From: Callorhinus ursinus
Taxonomy: Eukaryota > Chordata > Mammalia > Carnivora > Otariidae
NCBI RefSeq assembly: GCF_003265705.1
Contig: NW_020313044.1
Span: 6,259,535-6,323,534 of the forward strand
Direction of reading: 5' to 3'
Length of the DNA stretch: 64,000 bases
Shown here: positions 33,590 to 44,640 of the stretch, piece by piece
Layout: each line of letters opens with the position of its first letter
How positions within the stretch are numbered: the stretch's first letter is position 1
The notes under the pieces: model-generated
Databases searched by the model: none
Told to the model about the DNA's origin: nothing
What the model saw: only the letters and a program-made list of their open reading frames with translations
Position numbers and translations under genes: made by a program

Positions 33590-34205
33590 TGAAACTTGCA
33601 TCAGCAAAAGGTTTCAGCAGCAGACATCTACTGTTTTTGCCTGCCATACATCCACTCCCCAGTTTTCTTCCAGAAATCTTCTTACTCACTCTCTGTCCAA
33701 GTGATTGCTAGGTTCAAGGGGCTGACCTCACTTCACCCCCAAACCCTGCTCCACTGTGACCTTCTGGCTCAGACCTGGCCAATCAGCATGGTTTACCACC
33801 CTGGAATAAGCTGGAACTGGTCCAGAAATAGGAATATACCCCCGTGTAGGCCAATGGGATTAAACCATAGGATTTTTGTGGACTGTTGGGGTGGTGGTTA
33901 TCTCTTCTGGCACAGCTTAGAGAACAAGGTAAGCCTGGAGATGCTAGGGATCCCCTTGCTTCCAAGAAGGGTAACGGCCTGAGTATGGAGTCATCCCAGA
34001 GGAAGATGCCTTGAGAGATGAAGAGAGTGAGACCAAGTCCTGAGGACATGGTGCGAGCCCCTGAGCCTCTGGATGAGCAACTGTCCCTGCATCCTGGACA
34101 TATAAGCTATGAGAGCCAATCAAGGCCCTGGGCCCACTGATTTGGGTGTCAGTCCCTTGTAACAATGGGGATTGTTCACCAAAGCGTGCAGCAGGGTGCT
34201 GCAAC
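33590..34205 (+). repeat. Probable LTR-like interspersed repeat
   Basis: The order 'ctggcccaatcagcatg'-like (near 33776), 'gccaatgggattaaacca' (near 33849), 'ccttgagagatgaagagagt' (near 34010) and 'gagcccctgagcctctggat' (near 34054) resembles old mammalian LTR consensus text. Resemblance is partial. A 128-codon frame inside it (33596-33982) has no retroviral or host motif. Confidence 0.35.
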
Positions 34206-34750
34206 ATAAAAGATAGTGACTTAGTAAAGGGAAGAGTGCTTTGCCATGGAAGTCATTATAAGATGTAAATTTAAGTGGCTCAAGGTGAGAAATTTCTGAA
34301 AATATGTAAAGATTTTTTATAGATATATTTCAAGGCTCCAGTGGTCACCAAGAGCTTGGAATTGTAGCTTACTGGAAAATCACTATGCAAATAGTCACTT
34401 TTAATGACTGCCAAAGTCACCTATTTGAGCTAATGAAAGCAGGATCTAAGACAAACTTCTAGGAAATAGCTTCTGAAATTCAAAGTCACCTTTTAAATCT
34501 GGGAATTTGACTTTAATATAAGTATATGTTTTATTTATTAAATTGAATACCCCCTTGTGTGACAAATAAAGAATGAACTGGTAGTCTATGCTAAATAATT
34601 AAAAAAAAAAATAGAACTTAAGGAAGCTTGAAACAGTTCACCTGTACCCCACCTATTATGTAATTATGTATGTTGGAAGATAATGAAGTAGCTTAATTAA
34701 ACTATATCTTTAAAATACTGTTATTCCTTTTATATTGCACTATTTAAAAA
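34206..34750. other. Non-repetitive AT-rich stretch
   Basis: No gene or repeat recognised. Confidence 0.5.
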
Positions 34751-34754
34751 TATT

Positions 34755-35360
34755 CCTTTGAAACAAAAATACTAATTCAAGAAGATATGCATCCCTAGGT
34801 TTATTGCAGCATTTTTCACAATAGCCAAGACCTGAAAGCAGCCCAAGTGTCTACCAATAGGTGAATGGATAAAAAAGATGTGGTATATATACCCAATGGA
34901 ATACTACTGAGCCATAAAAAATGAGATCTTGCCATTTCTGACAACATGGATGGACATAGAGGGCATCATGCTAAGTGAAACTAGACAGAAAAAGACAAAT
35001 ACCCTATAATTTCACTTATATGGGGAATCTAAGAAGCAAACAAAACAAACAGATAAAAAAGCTGAAAAAGACCCATAAATACAGTGAACAAACTGAGGTT
35101 GCCAGAAGGGAAGGCACTGGGAAGGTGAACAAAATGGGTGAAGGGGAGTGGAAGGTACAGGCTTCCAGTTATGGATGAGTAAGTCATGGGGACGGAAAGT
35201 GCAGAGTCAATGGTATTTTAACCCTGTTGTATGGTAATAAATGGGAGCTATGCTGGGGCTGAGCACAGCATAATCTAGAGTTGTCGAATCACTGTGTTGT
35301 ACACCTGAAACTAATGTAACATTGTGTGTCAACTATACTTCAATTAAAAAAAAAAAAAAG
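34755..35360 (+). mobile_element. 5'-truncated LINE-1, older subfamily
   Basis: 'ttattgcagcatttttcaca' near 34801, 'ggtgaatggataaaaaagat' near 34860, 'tggaatactactgagccata' near 34897, then a distinct 3' UTR ending 'aactatacttcaattaaaaa'. The 3' UTR differs from that of the composite L1, so this is an older lineage. A weak flank pair, 'ttcctttg' and 'tttctttg', may be the target duplication. Confidence 0.9.
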
Positions 35361-35779
35361 TTTCTTTGGTCCCAGCAGAGAAGAAAGTCCGCAAGGCTGC
35401 CTTTGGAATGTGAGCCCTCGGTTTTTAATAAACAGGCACAGGACTGTATGAAGGAGGCACAGAGATGAAGGATTCAGTGTGAAGAAAGTACAGATAACTG
35501 CCATCACCCTATAATAGTGGAATGGACACCTCATAAAGTAAGATCTTTGTCCTCAGAGGCATTCAAACCGAAGATATGTGATCTCTGTAGGGAACAGGAG
35601 AAAGGTACTACATAGCTGATAATTTGATAGTTCTCTAATTCTGCACATCTTGGGAGAAGCTGCAGGAAATTCTGACGGCCTCAGTTCACAGGTTAAGCTG
35701 TGCACATCATTCTGGTGGCAAATGGAAGAGAGGAGAAATCGGATGCTCGCGCAGCTCTGAGTCCCCCTGAAAGACTGCA
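35361..35779. other. Non-repetitive stretch
   Basis: No gene or repeat recognised. Confidence 0.5.
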
Positions 35780-35890
35780 ATTATTGACGTGGGGTCTAGC
35801 ATGCCCACGTCCTCTCTCTCCTCCCCAGCACCTAGCAGAAGAGCTCTTGGCACAGAGTGAGCACACAATAACTATTTGTTAAATGATTTA
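35780..35890 (+). repeat. L2-like 3' end fragment
   Basis: 'cacctagcagaagagctctt' near 35829 followed by 'agagtgagcacacaataact' and 'atttgttaaatga' matches the terminal segment shared by L2 elements. Confidence 0.5.
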
Positions 35891-37239
35891 ACAAGTTGAA
35901 TAGATAAATGAATACATCCCTCAGAAGTTAGGAGCTCAGTTTTTCCTGCATTTATTTTGCTCCATACCTTTCTCATTTAAAAATTTATCATGTAATTCCT
36001 TGTGGCGCATCACATTACTCACCTCGCACCATATTATTTCACCTGTCACCTGTTCCTGTCTTATCTTCTAAGATGGATCATGAGTTTTCTGAAGCAGCTC
36101 TTATATTCTTTTATAAGCCTCTCATATTCAAACATGCGAAGCAAGTTAACAACAATATTCATGGAGGTCACAAATAGTTGGCATAAGCATGGTCTGCTTC
36201 CTCTTTATGAGGGTCCCAAAGCCCCACGAGGGATATTACAAAGTTCCTTCTCTAAATCCCAGGATATCTCAAGTTCCCAAATTCAGTTGCCTTCTATCCT
36301 GTTTTTCAATTGTCAACAAGGTGGACTTTAAAAATGGACCCGGATGCAAAGGGGTTAGCAGGTCACTGGGAGTGAAAGGTAGTACTGCGGAACTTAGGGA
36401 TGGTCTAAGTCAGCCTCCTTATTTAGCTGTGAGTAACCAACACCAAGTCCCCAAGTGGAAATGTTTACTCAAGGTCACAGAGCAACAGCCAGAACTCAGA
36501 GATCCTGACCTCAGAAAAGTTCCCTATGGGCATTACAAGCTCCTGGATCAAGGGCATTGCATCAATAATGACCTTACTTTAAAAAAAAAAAAAAAAAAGA
36601 AAGACTTTACTTTTTATTAACTGCATTTAAAAAGTTCAAACATTCCTTTCTTAATGCTCCCATCAGCAAACACAAAAGAAGAGATATTGCTTTGAGTATA
36701 AAATGCTCAGGTATTATGCTTCCTCTTTTCCACAAATCAAAGAGATAAAAGGTTGGATGTCGGGACTTGTACCACACAAGCCCTTTCTGAAGAATTGAAA
36801 GATTTTATCATTCTCTCTGAAAGTTACCGATTGCATTTTTAAAAAAATGACTATTTCCCCCTTTGAATCCAAAGACTCCAGATAATTTTACCCTTTAATG
36901 CTAAACTGCTGCTTTTGGAGTCTAACTGCAGCACACCCTGGAACACCATCTTCCCGGCGCATGTATTCCGGAGGCGGCGGGAGCCTGTACACGATCTACC
37001 TCAGCACTTGCAACTCACCCTTTAGTTACTGCCTTGAATCGTAGTTAGTGATGTAGTTTATCAACTCCTAGCGGGAAGCAGCCGGGCCTCATTCTTAACG
37101 GACTTCCTAAACACTTCAAACACTCCAGGTCTCTCTTCCACTGAAAGCCCTCCAAAGACTTGAAAATGAACTCAAGATCAATGCAAGCTCCTCCCCACAG
37201 CCTACAATGGCACTAAAATAATCTGGCCCTGCCGCCCCT
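35891..37239. other. Mostly non-repetitive stretch with a small CpG cluster
   Basis: About 36390-36520 weakly resembles an antisense MIR. An 18-base A run lies at 36582-36599. At 36953-37095 several CpGs cluster ('cccggcgcatgtattccgga' and onward), unusual against the AT-rich surroundings. No exon was identified. Confidence 0.45.
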
Positions 37240-37965
37240 TTGGCTGTGGCTTAACACTGTTCTCCCCTTACTCACTTGGCACCAGATGGCATGGCCGTCT
37301 GCCTTGTCCTAAAACTTGCCACCATGCTCAGGGCCGGGACTGTGGCTCCCGTTCGCTGTATGCTGTATGCCCGGAACCCTTTGCTCCCAGATCTTCAGAT
37401 ACTGAGCCCTACTCATCATTAGGGTCTCAGTTCAAATATCTCCTCTGAGTGGTCTGCAGAGCACGGTCTATTACATTCACCCTGTTTTCTTTCTTTCTTT
37501 TTGCCCAAGGGCAATTTACATTTACTTGTTGATGATTCTGACCAAACATACTTCAAATAACAGCAGAAGTTGAAGTGTCAGGTAAAGCCATTTCTTGCCA
37601 ACAGCTAACGGTGGTCCATGAAGTGCAACCTGAACATCATTTTCAGGCTGAGGTGGTTCCAGCTCTAACTACATGTAGTTAAAAAGAAGTCAACAGAAGT
37701 TAAAAAGCCTGTCAGGTGAAGCCATTTACTGCTCACAGCTAAGAGTGATGCATGAGAAGTAACAAACAGCTGGTGGTATTTTATTCTGCAGCACATTTCA
37801 AAAATGAAGTTATCTTGTACATTTATTTTTTATTTGGTTAATGGCTGTCTTGCTCCTCCAAAACGTAAGCTTTATGAGAATAGAGATCTCATCCTGTTCG
37901 CTCTTATATTTCCAACTCCTACAAGGGTACCTGGAATAGAGTACATATTCAATAAGTAGTCATTT
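37240..37965 (+). mobile_element. L2 LINE 3' region, split by a ~300-bp insertion
   Basis: L2-like text before the gap ('ggtctcagttcaaatatctc' near 37423, 'attacattcaccctgttttc' near 37470) resumes after it ('ttatcttgtacatttatttt' near 37810, 'aaacgtaagctttatgagaa' near 37860, 'attcaataagtagtcattta' near 37948). The interruption at about 37500-37800 is not recognised. Confidence 0.65.
37500..37800. repeat. Unrecognised insertion with an internal ~130-bp-spaced duplication
   Basis: Two related units, about 37557-37632 and 37690-37768, share 'gtcaggt[a/g]aagccattt', 'cacagcta'-type and 'catgagaagt'-type words in the same order. The block interrupts an L2. I cannot assign it to a known family. 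Confidence 0.5.
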
Positions 37966-39819
37966 ATTGACCCCCACCCCCATGCAGGGTCTTCTACCAT
38001 GGTGTCATACACGGAGAGCCTAAAATCATTTGAGAAAGGGAGAAGATCTCCATCTAGGTTATAGTCAAGATTCGATAAATATGATGGCTTCCCATACATG
38101 GCTGATAGAAAGACAGGCTATTTAGACAGTTATCTATGTCCCTAAGAACCACTGTTGTGGTAAAAATGATGATAGAACAATTTTATGCAGAGCCTAAAGT
38201 AGTTCCTCTTTTGAAGATCCCCCCCCCCTTTACATTTGGATGTATCCATGGCGTTTGGCAGAATGAGCACTGGCTTAGTTTGAAATAGCAAATAGGTTTA
38301 TCTCATGTGGACCAATTTGAATTGATAGATGATAACTGTCTGGGGGACTAAGGTAAAGGTACTCTGAGAATAAATCCAAATTCACAACGTCTGCTCTGCT
38401 GTTTGGGAAGTGGCTGTGTGGGTGATGATGAGTTCCAAGGCTTTCCTGTTCTGATGGATTGCCTTCTGTTGCACATAAGCAGAGTGCTGTAGATAGGAGC
38501 TCTGGGAAAGTGGCTTACTTGAATTATGCAACCACCCAGGCTAATTAAATCCAATAGGATTTTTCACTTTCTCCTTGGGGCAATAATAAAGAAACTGACA
38601 TGGCTCTGCCATTTTTAACACGTGACTTTGGACAGATCAGAACCTCTCTAAGCTTCAGTTCTCTCTACTCTAAACTGACTCAAATAATTTCAATGTGCTT
38701 GAGTCATTAAGGAAACAAAGAAATATATCTCATCAAAATCTACGTAATTATGTTATACAAATGCATGGTTCTTTGAGAGCCTCTAGACAATACTCTCTTC
38801 CTATGTTTCCTGAAGTTTTTTGGCTTTACCTTCTTGCAACTTTGGGGTGCTGCCATGAGGCCCCTTGTCTCCCCTAGTGGTCACCTGTGTCATTTTAAAG
38901 TGGGCTCAAAGTTTCAATGCGTACCTAAGACAAAGGCTCTCAGATACTGCTTGATACCACCCAGGCAATGGGTCCCAGGCCTTACTTTGCAAATTTCTTA
39001 CTTCATCTGGGAACTTGTTTTGGACCGTGTCTTAGACGACAAATTATTAGCTGGGAAGCTGGTAAATTTATTACCTTAATTAATGCTGGGAAAGTAAACA
39101 ATAGTTTCTCAGGGATTAAAGTTTTAGGCTCGAAACTCTGTGTTTTGGAAGGACTATGTGTATTTTTCTGTTCCTAAGTGTGCACGCCTTTCATCTTCTG
39201 GACAGTGTTCAGACTTGTTACCAGTTTGTCATAAAACATTCAAAAGGAAAAAGAGAAGGAAGGCACTAGGGAAACAGAAACAGAGCAAAGTGTTAAGAAA
39301 ATTCTGTTTAAGAAGTCCGGGAGCCACAAGGGAGAGGGAACCAGGAGAAGGCTGTGCTGTCTGACAAGAGATGGAAAATCACCGAACCATAATAGACCTC
39401 ACTTGCATTGACACGCGCTAACTGAAGTGAACAGCTGCAGTAAAGTTGCCGAGCATCTTATTTCAGAGTTTGGCAGTGGCCCGAACTCTATTTGCAAAGC
39501 AGACAGCTATGACAGGATTTTACAAGTCCAACACGGAGCAAAAATGGAGTCACTCAGCCCCGTGACTGAAGTATTGCAATAGGCCATTACTTTTGTTAGA
39601 CACTTGGCTTTTAGGGAAGGACACCCACTGGCTGGCTCTTCTGTCTTTATCATGCATTTGAAGCAGTTAGTGTGAGCCTACTGCCTGATTCCCTTCAGCA
39701 GAGTCAGGATTCTAACTGAGCAGCACATTGACAGGCTACATAAGGACACTTTGCCCACCCAACCCCAGAAACAACGCAGAAAAGAATTTATGTAGTAGCG
39801 CTACTTCTGAAAGTTAACG
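37966..39819. other. Non-repetitive stretch
   Basis: No gene recognised in about 1.85 kb. The part at 39380-39660 keeps several CpGs and is free of repeats; see findings. Confidence 0.55.
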
Positions 39820-40040
39820 TTCCCTGAACGCTTATTCAGTATCAATCACTGTGCTGAGTCCTTTCCCATGGCTTACATAATTTAATCCTCACAGAAACCC
39901 TCTGTGGTTAGTACCATTGTCTCCATTTTGCAGGTGGGGACTGAGGCTTGGCAACATGAAGTCATCTGCCCCAAGGCAGAGTTCGTCAGTGACAGAGCCA
40001 GGATTGCATTCCAAATGTGTCCAACACTCAAGCTGGGTTA
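39820..40040 (-). repeat. MIR SINE, antisense
   Basis: 'gaacgcttattcagtatcaa' near 39826, 'acataatttaatcctcacag' near 39876, 'ctccattttgcaggtgggga' near 39921, 'gccaggattgcattccaaat' near 39997. Nearly the full antisense MIR order. Confidence 0.82.
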
Positions 40041-40939
40041 TTCCCCTGAGCTCCTGTTGTCACCATTATCTTAACACAGGCCGGCCAGAGCCATGTGTGG
40101 GGATTTCTGGATCCTTTTTCTGCTCTGCCTGTTTCACTGTTTGGCTTCAGCGTTTAACATTGGATCACAGTGTTCCCATTTGTCTCTGAATGCTTTCCTA
40201 TGATTGTTGATGCAGCCCAAAGTTTTGTGAGCTGGTTAGTTGGCTGATAGGTTTTTCAAGTTCTCTCCTCTGTGGGAAGTGTGCCCCGTGGGGTGAGAAA
40301 ACCAGTGGAAGTAGGAAGAGAGGGAGGGATGATTGCCAGTCTGGGTCTTTGGGAGGACAAGTGGGCTTGTGCACCCCAAGGAAAAGGTGAGATTCAAGGG
40401 GGGATCATTCCATGTTCTCAGCTATCCAAGAGGGTCCCACAATTTCTACTGGGAGCATTAACTTCTCTAATTCTGAAATCTCATGGATGTGAATGGGAAA
40501 AATAATTACACCTTATTTTCACTAGTCTCACTGAAATTTATCATGCCATTCAATTACAGATGTAGGAAATGAATCAGAGTAGTGTTAAGTAGTCCCAATG
40601 ATTTTGTCACCAACAGAGTTCAGATATTTTCATACCACAGATCAGATGTTGTAGATAGTGTGGAATATCATTTATGCCGAACACGTCTTTGAAATCACAG
40701 TAGCTACAAGACCTGCCACTAGGTTGTTATTTAATGTGTGTGTTACTACATCACAGTTAAACATTTTTTGACTATTGTATTTAAATATAATTGATTTCCT
40801 TTGAATCTTTTTTTATTATTTTTACTTTCAAAACATTATCTTCTGAGAAGGGACATCTATAAGCTTCACCAGATGGCCAAAAAGGATGCATGGCATAAAA
40901 AAAAAGTTTAGAACTGCTGTTCTTCCTCACTCGTTTAGA
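40041..40939. other. Non-repetitive stretch
   Basis: No gene or repeat recognised. Confidence 0.5.
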
Positions 40940-41065
40940 AGTATTTTATATGTATTACTTATTTAATCTGTACTCGACCACTTAAAGACGGGTATTAGTT
41001 ATTATTAGTATCCCTCATTTTAAGGATAAGGACACTGAAGCCCAAGGCTATTAAGTAAGTTTTCC
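40940..41065 (-). repeat. MIR SINE fragment, antisense
   Basis: 'ttatatgtattacttattta' near 40947, 'tcattttaaggataaggaca' near 41015, 'ctgaagcccaaggctattaa' near 41035. Confidence 0.65.
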
Positions 41066-41574
41066 AAGGTAAGTACAATATTTACTGAGTGCTCATGGTG
41101 TGGATTCTGTATTGCCGGCTCAGCATCACTCTCTTCTCTGTCCGTACTCCCTGCTCTCCCAGAAGAAGCCAGGGAATGATATTCTCCCAAATCCCTTGAA
41201 AGGAAGATTTTCGGTGAGACTGCTAACTAGTGGCACCGTGTAAAATTTGGAAGGTGGATGAGAAGCTGAAAGTATTGTTTCCTCCAACATCAGCAGGCAC
41301 ATGGGCAGGAAGTTGGCTGATTTGAGGTTTGGGGCATTCTAATGTGATTCATACACTTAAGTGCTTCTGGGAGCTTTGGCGGCTGTTTTGAGGAATGTCT
41401 AGCCTCATGATCTTAGGAACACCAGCAAGGTTTCCTAGGTTCTTCCTCCAAAGATTCTGTAAATCACTGTGTTCAATTCCTCCCAGTTGGAAACAGCCAG
41501 AAGGGTTTCGGTCCTCACTGAACTCTCTGCCCACTATGGGCCAGGAACATACGGGTTAATAGCAGGAGATAAAA
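41066..41574. other. Non-repetitive stretch
   Basis: No gene or repeat recognised. Confidence 0.5.
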
Positions 41575-41900
41575 TAGTATGTCAGTCAGAATTCTAATAG
41601 GAAACAGAGGGGGGTAATTAAAGAGCATTTAGCAAAAGGACTGTTCATAAAGGTGTGGCAGAGTTTAAGGGAAACCTAGAAGGGAGCGCCCCGGTCTTGC
41701 AGGAGCAGACTGTTCTTCTGTTTTCCAACTCTCTTATCTCTAGCTAATACCCACTGTCTTAGCCAGACCTGGCCTGAAATCCAAGGGCACGGAAGTCTGG
41801 CTGTTTCCGTGAACAAGAGTCCATTTCCAGGGGTACAGAGCAGTGTGGGGAAAGGGGATGTGGAAGGGCGAGCAGAGCATATCCAGAATATAGGTAAGCC
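41575..41900 (-). repeat. Possible LTR-like repeat, antisense
   Basis: The text 'aattctaataggaaacagag' near 41588, 'aggtgtggcagagtttaagg' near 41651 and 'gcagagcatatccagaatat' near 41871 follows a pattern of old mammalian LTR-type repeats. Weak; no family named. Confidence 0.3.
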
Positions 41901-43048
41901 TGTTTTCATGGTTTAAAGAGGGGAAATTAATTCTGATTACATCATAATGCCATAAATGAGGTTTTCCTAGGGTGACCAAAGTGATTCAACTCCTAGTAAT
42001 ATCTCAATTCACAAGCAAGGAAGCAGAAGAACTTGAAGGTTTTGAAACATCTCATGAAACTATGCTGATTGATTGCCATGTGCACCCTCCTCTGACAAGT
42101 TCTCAATTCCACCCAAGCAGACAGTGGTTAGGCTTGGGCATCTGTAAAACAGGGCGTTGTCCAAAGATATTCTAGAAGGGCATTTCAGACTCAAACATCC
42201 CATCATGCTCTGTGTTCTAGGGCTGATTGCTCATGGCTTTCTGTGCAGTTCATTGCGGCAACGATTCACAAGGATTCACACTTTCCTACCGGCAGTCGAC
42301 AACAACTGCTGTGTCTGGTGGCTGTCCTGCTAGTGACTAAGGTCCCAGACGTGTGGATTTCCGAGTAAGACTTCACAGAACTAGACTAGAGGGACCCTGG
42401 AAATGGTGAGTCCGTTATTGTAGTGAAGGACATTTGTGTATGTATGTATTATTTTCCTTCTGTACCCAGGTTCCTGAATTTTCTCTGTAGAGTATATTTC
42501 CATTGACTTTATCTAGAAAAGCACTTGGAATTATAACAACCTGCTGGTTCTTGTTAAGGAGTCATGAGATGCACTATACTTGATCCTAATCACTTTTTTC
42601 CAGTGACAATTCTGTTTACTCTCCAGTCATCCACACTCATCATCATTAGCTTCCAATATCCCTAGTCCTGATGTATACAGGGCTAAAAAAGGGGGTAAGT
42701 AAAACGAGAGAAGAGAGACAGGCATGAGGGCAAGTGGGGAAGAAAGATAAACATCCAAGCTTTATATTCTGTTTCGATGGAATCGAAAACTTATCTGGCA
42801 CAGACGTGTACCCACACGTGCGTCCACCTGACACGCTGGTTTCATATACACATTTGGGGAGTGAAGCCTCTCTTTGTTGCAGATATAATCAAACTTCTTT
42901 AATCACCTACATTTTCTTGAGAACTACAGAAATAGGAAGAGAAGTGCTGTGATAACTTTTGATATTTGTCAACACATTCTTTATTTATGATAATTTAATC
43001 TTCGACCCAGTGGCTCTTTGAAGACCTAATGAGAGTGATAGGAAGCTG
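41901..43048. other. Non-repetitive stretch
   Basis: No gene or repeat recognised. Confidence 0.5.
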
Positions 43049-43214
43049 TGAATAGGTGCTGGGGCACCTGGGTGGCTCAGTGTGTTAAGCATCTGACTCT
43101 TGCTCTCAGCTCATGTCTTGATCTCAGGGTCATGAGTTTGAGACCTGTTTTGGGCTCCTCCCTGGAGCCTACTTAAAAAAATAAAAATAAAATTAAAAAA
43201 TAGAGTGAATAGGT
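43049..43214 (+). mobile_element. Older CAN-SINE without the CT-rich segment
   Basis: The element at 43059-43204 has the head 'ggggcacctgggtggctcag' and a short A-rich end, but lacks the pyrimidine-rich block seen in the younger copies. An exact 10-bp duplication, 'gtgaataggt', flanks it (43049-43058, 43205-43214). Confidence 0.92.
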
Positions 43215-43369
43215 ATAAATCCGTACTCCCTCAAGTGTGGCCACCAAGACTACAGAGGCCCTCCCAGGTATGATGACGTCATGAAGTTTCAGGGGAGAAA
43301 TTATATGTAGGAAACCAAAAGCTCCCAAACTGTCCATGGACCTCCTTCAGCCCATGATGCATGCTGTTC

Positions 43370-43670
43370 CCTGTCTGCAATGCTCTTCCCCAGGTCCCCG
43401 GCCTCTTCTTTCCCTTTAGATCTCTGCTTAAAAGTTGCTTCCTCAGGGAGGCGTCTTTGGCCACAGTTGAAAGTAACCGCCAGGCACTGTCTAGCCCTAG
43501 CCTTGTTCTTTCTTTATGACACTGTTTTCTTGTGCCATTGGGGATTTGAGTATTACCGTTTGTCCCCCTGCAGGAGAAAATGCACTCTATAAGAAAAAAC
43601 ACCTCACCACCTGACACATCCCTGGAGACCAGGACAGTGCCTGGCACAGTGGAATGGATGAATAAATGGT
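43370..43670 (+). mobile_element. L2 LINE 3' end
   Basis: 'gatctctgcttaaaagttgc' near 43420, 'ttcctcagggaggcgtcttt' near 43439, 'ggacagtgcctggcacagtg' near 43632, 'ggatgaataaatggtgggaa' near 43655. Canonical L2 3' order in plus orientation. Confidence 0.8.
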
Positions 43671-43755
43671 GGGAAAATCAAGTCAAAAAAGTGAAAGTTG
43701 CAGGCTAAAAGTGTTATATACGTTAATTTACTTATTTTATTTATATACATATATA

Positions 43756-43929
43756 TTTAAAAGATTTTATTTATTTGAGAGAGAGAGTGGGGGGGGAAGG
43801 GCAGAGGGAGAGGGAGAAGCAGACTCCCCGCTGAGCAGGGAGCCCGATGTGGGACTCGATCCCAGGACCCTGGGATCCTGACCTGAGCCGAAGGGAGATG
43901 CTTAATGGACTGAGCCACTCAGGTGCGCC
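43756..43929 (-). mobile_element. CAN-SINE (SINEC), antisense
   Basis: 'aagattttatttatttgaga' near 43760, purine-rich middle, 'gagcagggagcccgatgtgg' near 43834, head complement 'tgagccactcaggtgcgcc'. Flanks are diverged, so the target duplication is uncertain. Confidence 0.93.
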
Positions 43930-44547
43930 AGTTCACTTCTTTTAGAATGACAAGTCTAAGGTCTTTTGAGAAGATAGCCTAAATCCAAAAGATAACCTAA
44001 ATCTCATGAATATCTTAGCACCTGCACAGAGGCATTAAATCATGGAGCAAACTGTGTTCACTGAGACATAGCAGCTATGTTGTGTAAAATAAAAATAACA
44101 CAAGATTTGAGGTCTGGGTCTCCCTCCCTGTTCTGGATCTCTGGAAACCAAAGAAAGAAATCAAATCATTTTCTTTTCTCCAATAGTTTTACATCTTTCC
44201 CCTTTTATCCTTATTACCGACCTACTTACACATATAGATGATTTTCAAATAAACTTACTAACACACTCTCAGATATATTTAAAATCCTCTATTCTTAATT
44301 TTCCCCTAACTCATACACTAAGATTCTTAAGTATTGGTTTTGTTTTATTTCTCTTTTTCCTTTCCTTACCTTATTAATTGTTCTGACTCTTTGGTGTGTG
44401 TCCTGGATATGAAACTATAACCCTTAAGTTACACAGGCATGAAGGACAAGAAAGAGAAAGGATGCTGTCATTGGGTGAGAGCGGGAGTGCATGCACACCC
44501 TCCAGTCAACCCAAAGGAGGAGGGAATACTCCTGAGCACTAGACTGG
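43930..44547. other. Non-repetitive stretch
   Basis: No gene or repeat recognised. Confidence 0.5.
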
Positions 44548-44640
44548 CCTAGCAGTGGTTAAAAGCCCAAATCCAACAGATCTGGATTTGAGATCTAAAT
44601 CTACCATGACTAGCTGTGCACATTACTCGGTCTTGGGCTC
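44548..44640 (+). repeat. MIR SINE 5' fragment
   Basis: 'agcagtggttaaaagcccaa' near 44551, 'tctggatttgagatctaaat' near 44581, 'tgactagctgtgcacattac' near 44607. Confidence 0.6.

Noticed and set aside
33596..33982. 128-codon frame in an LTR-like repeat as a retroviral or host protein
   Set aside because: No retroviral motif is visible and the region looks like LTR or noncoding repeat.
36189..36620. 143-codon frame ending in a lysine run
   Set aside because: It ends in a genomic A run and has no recognisable motif; chance frame.
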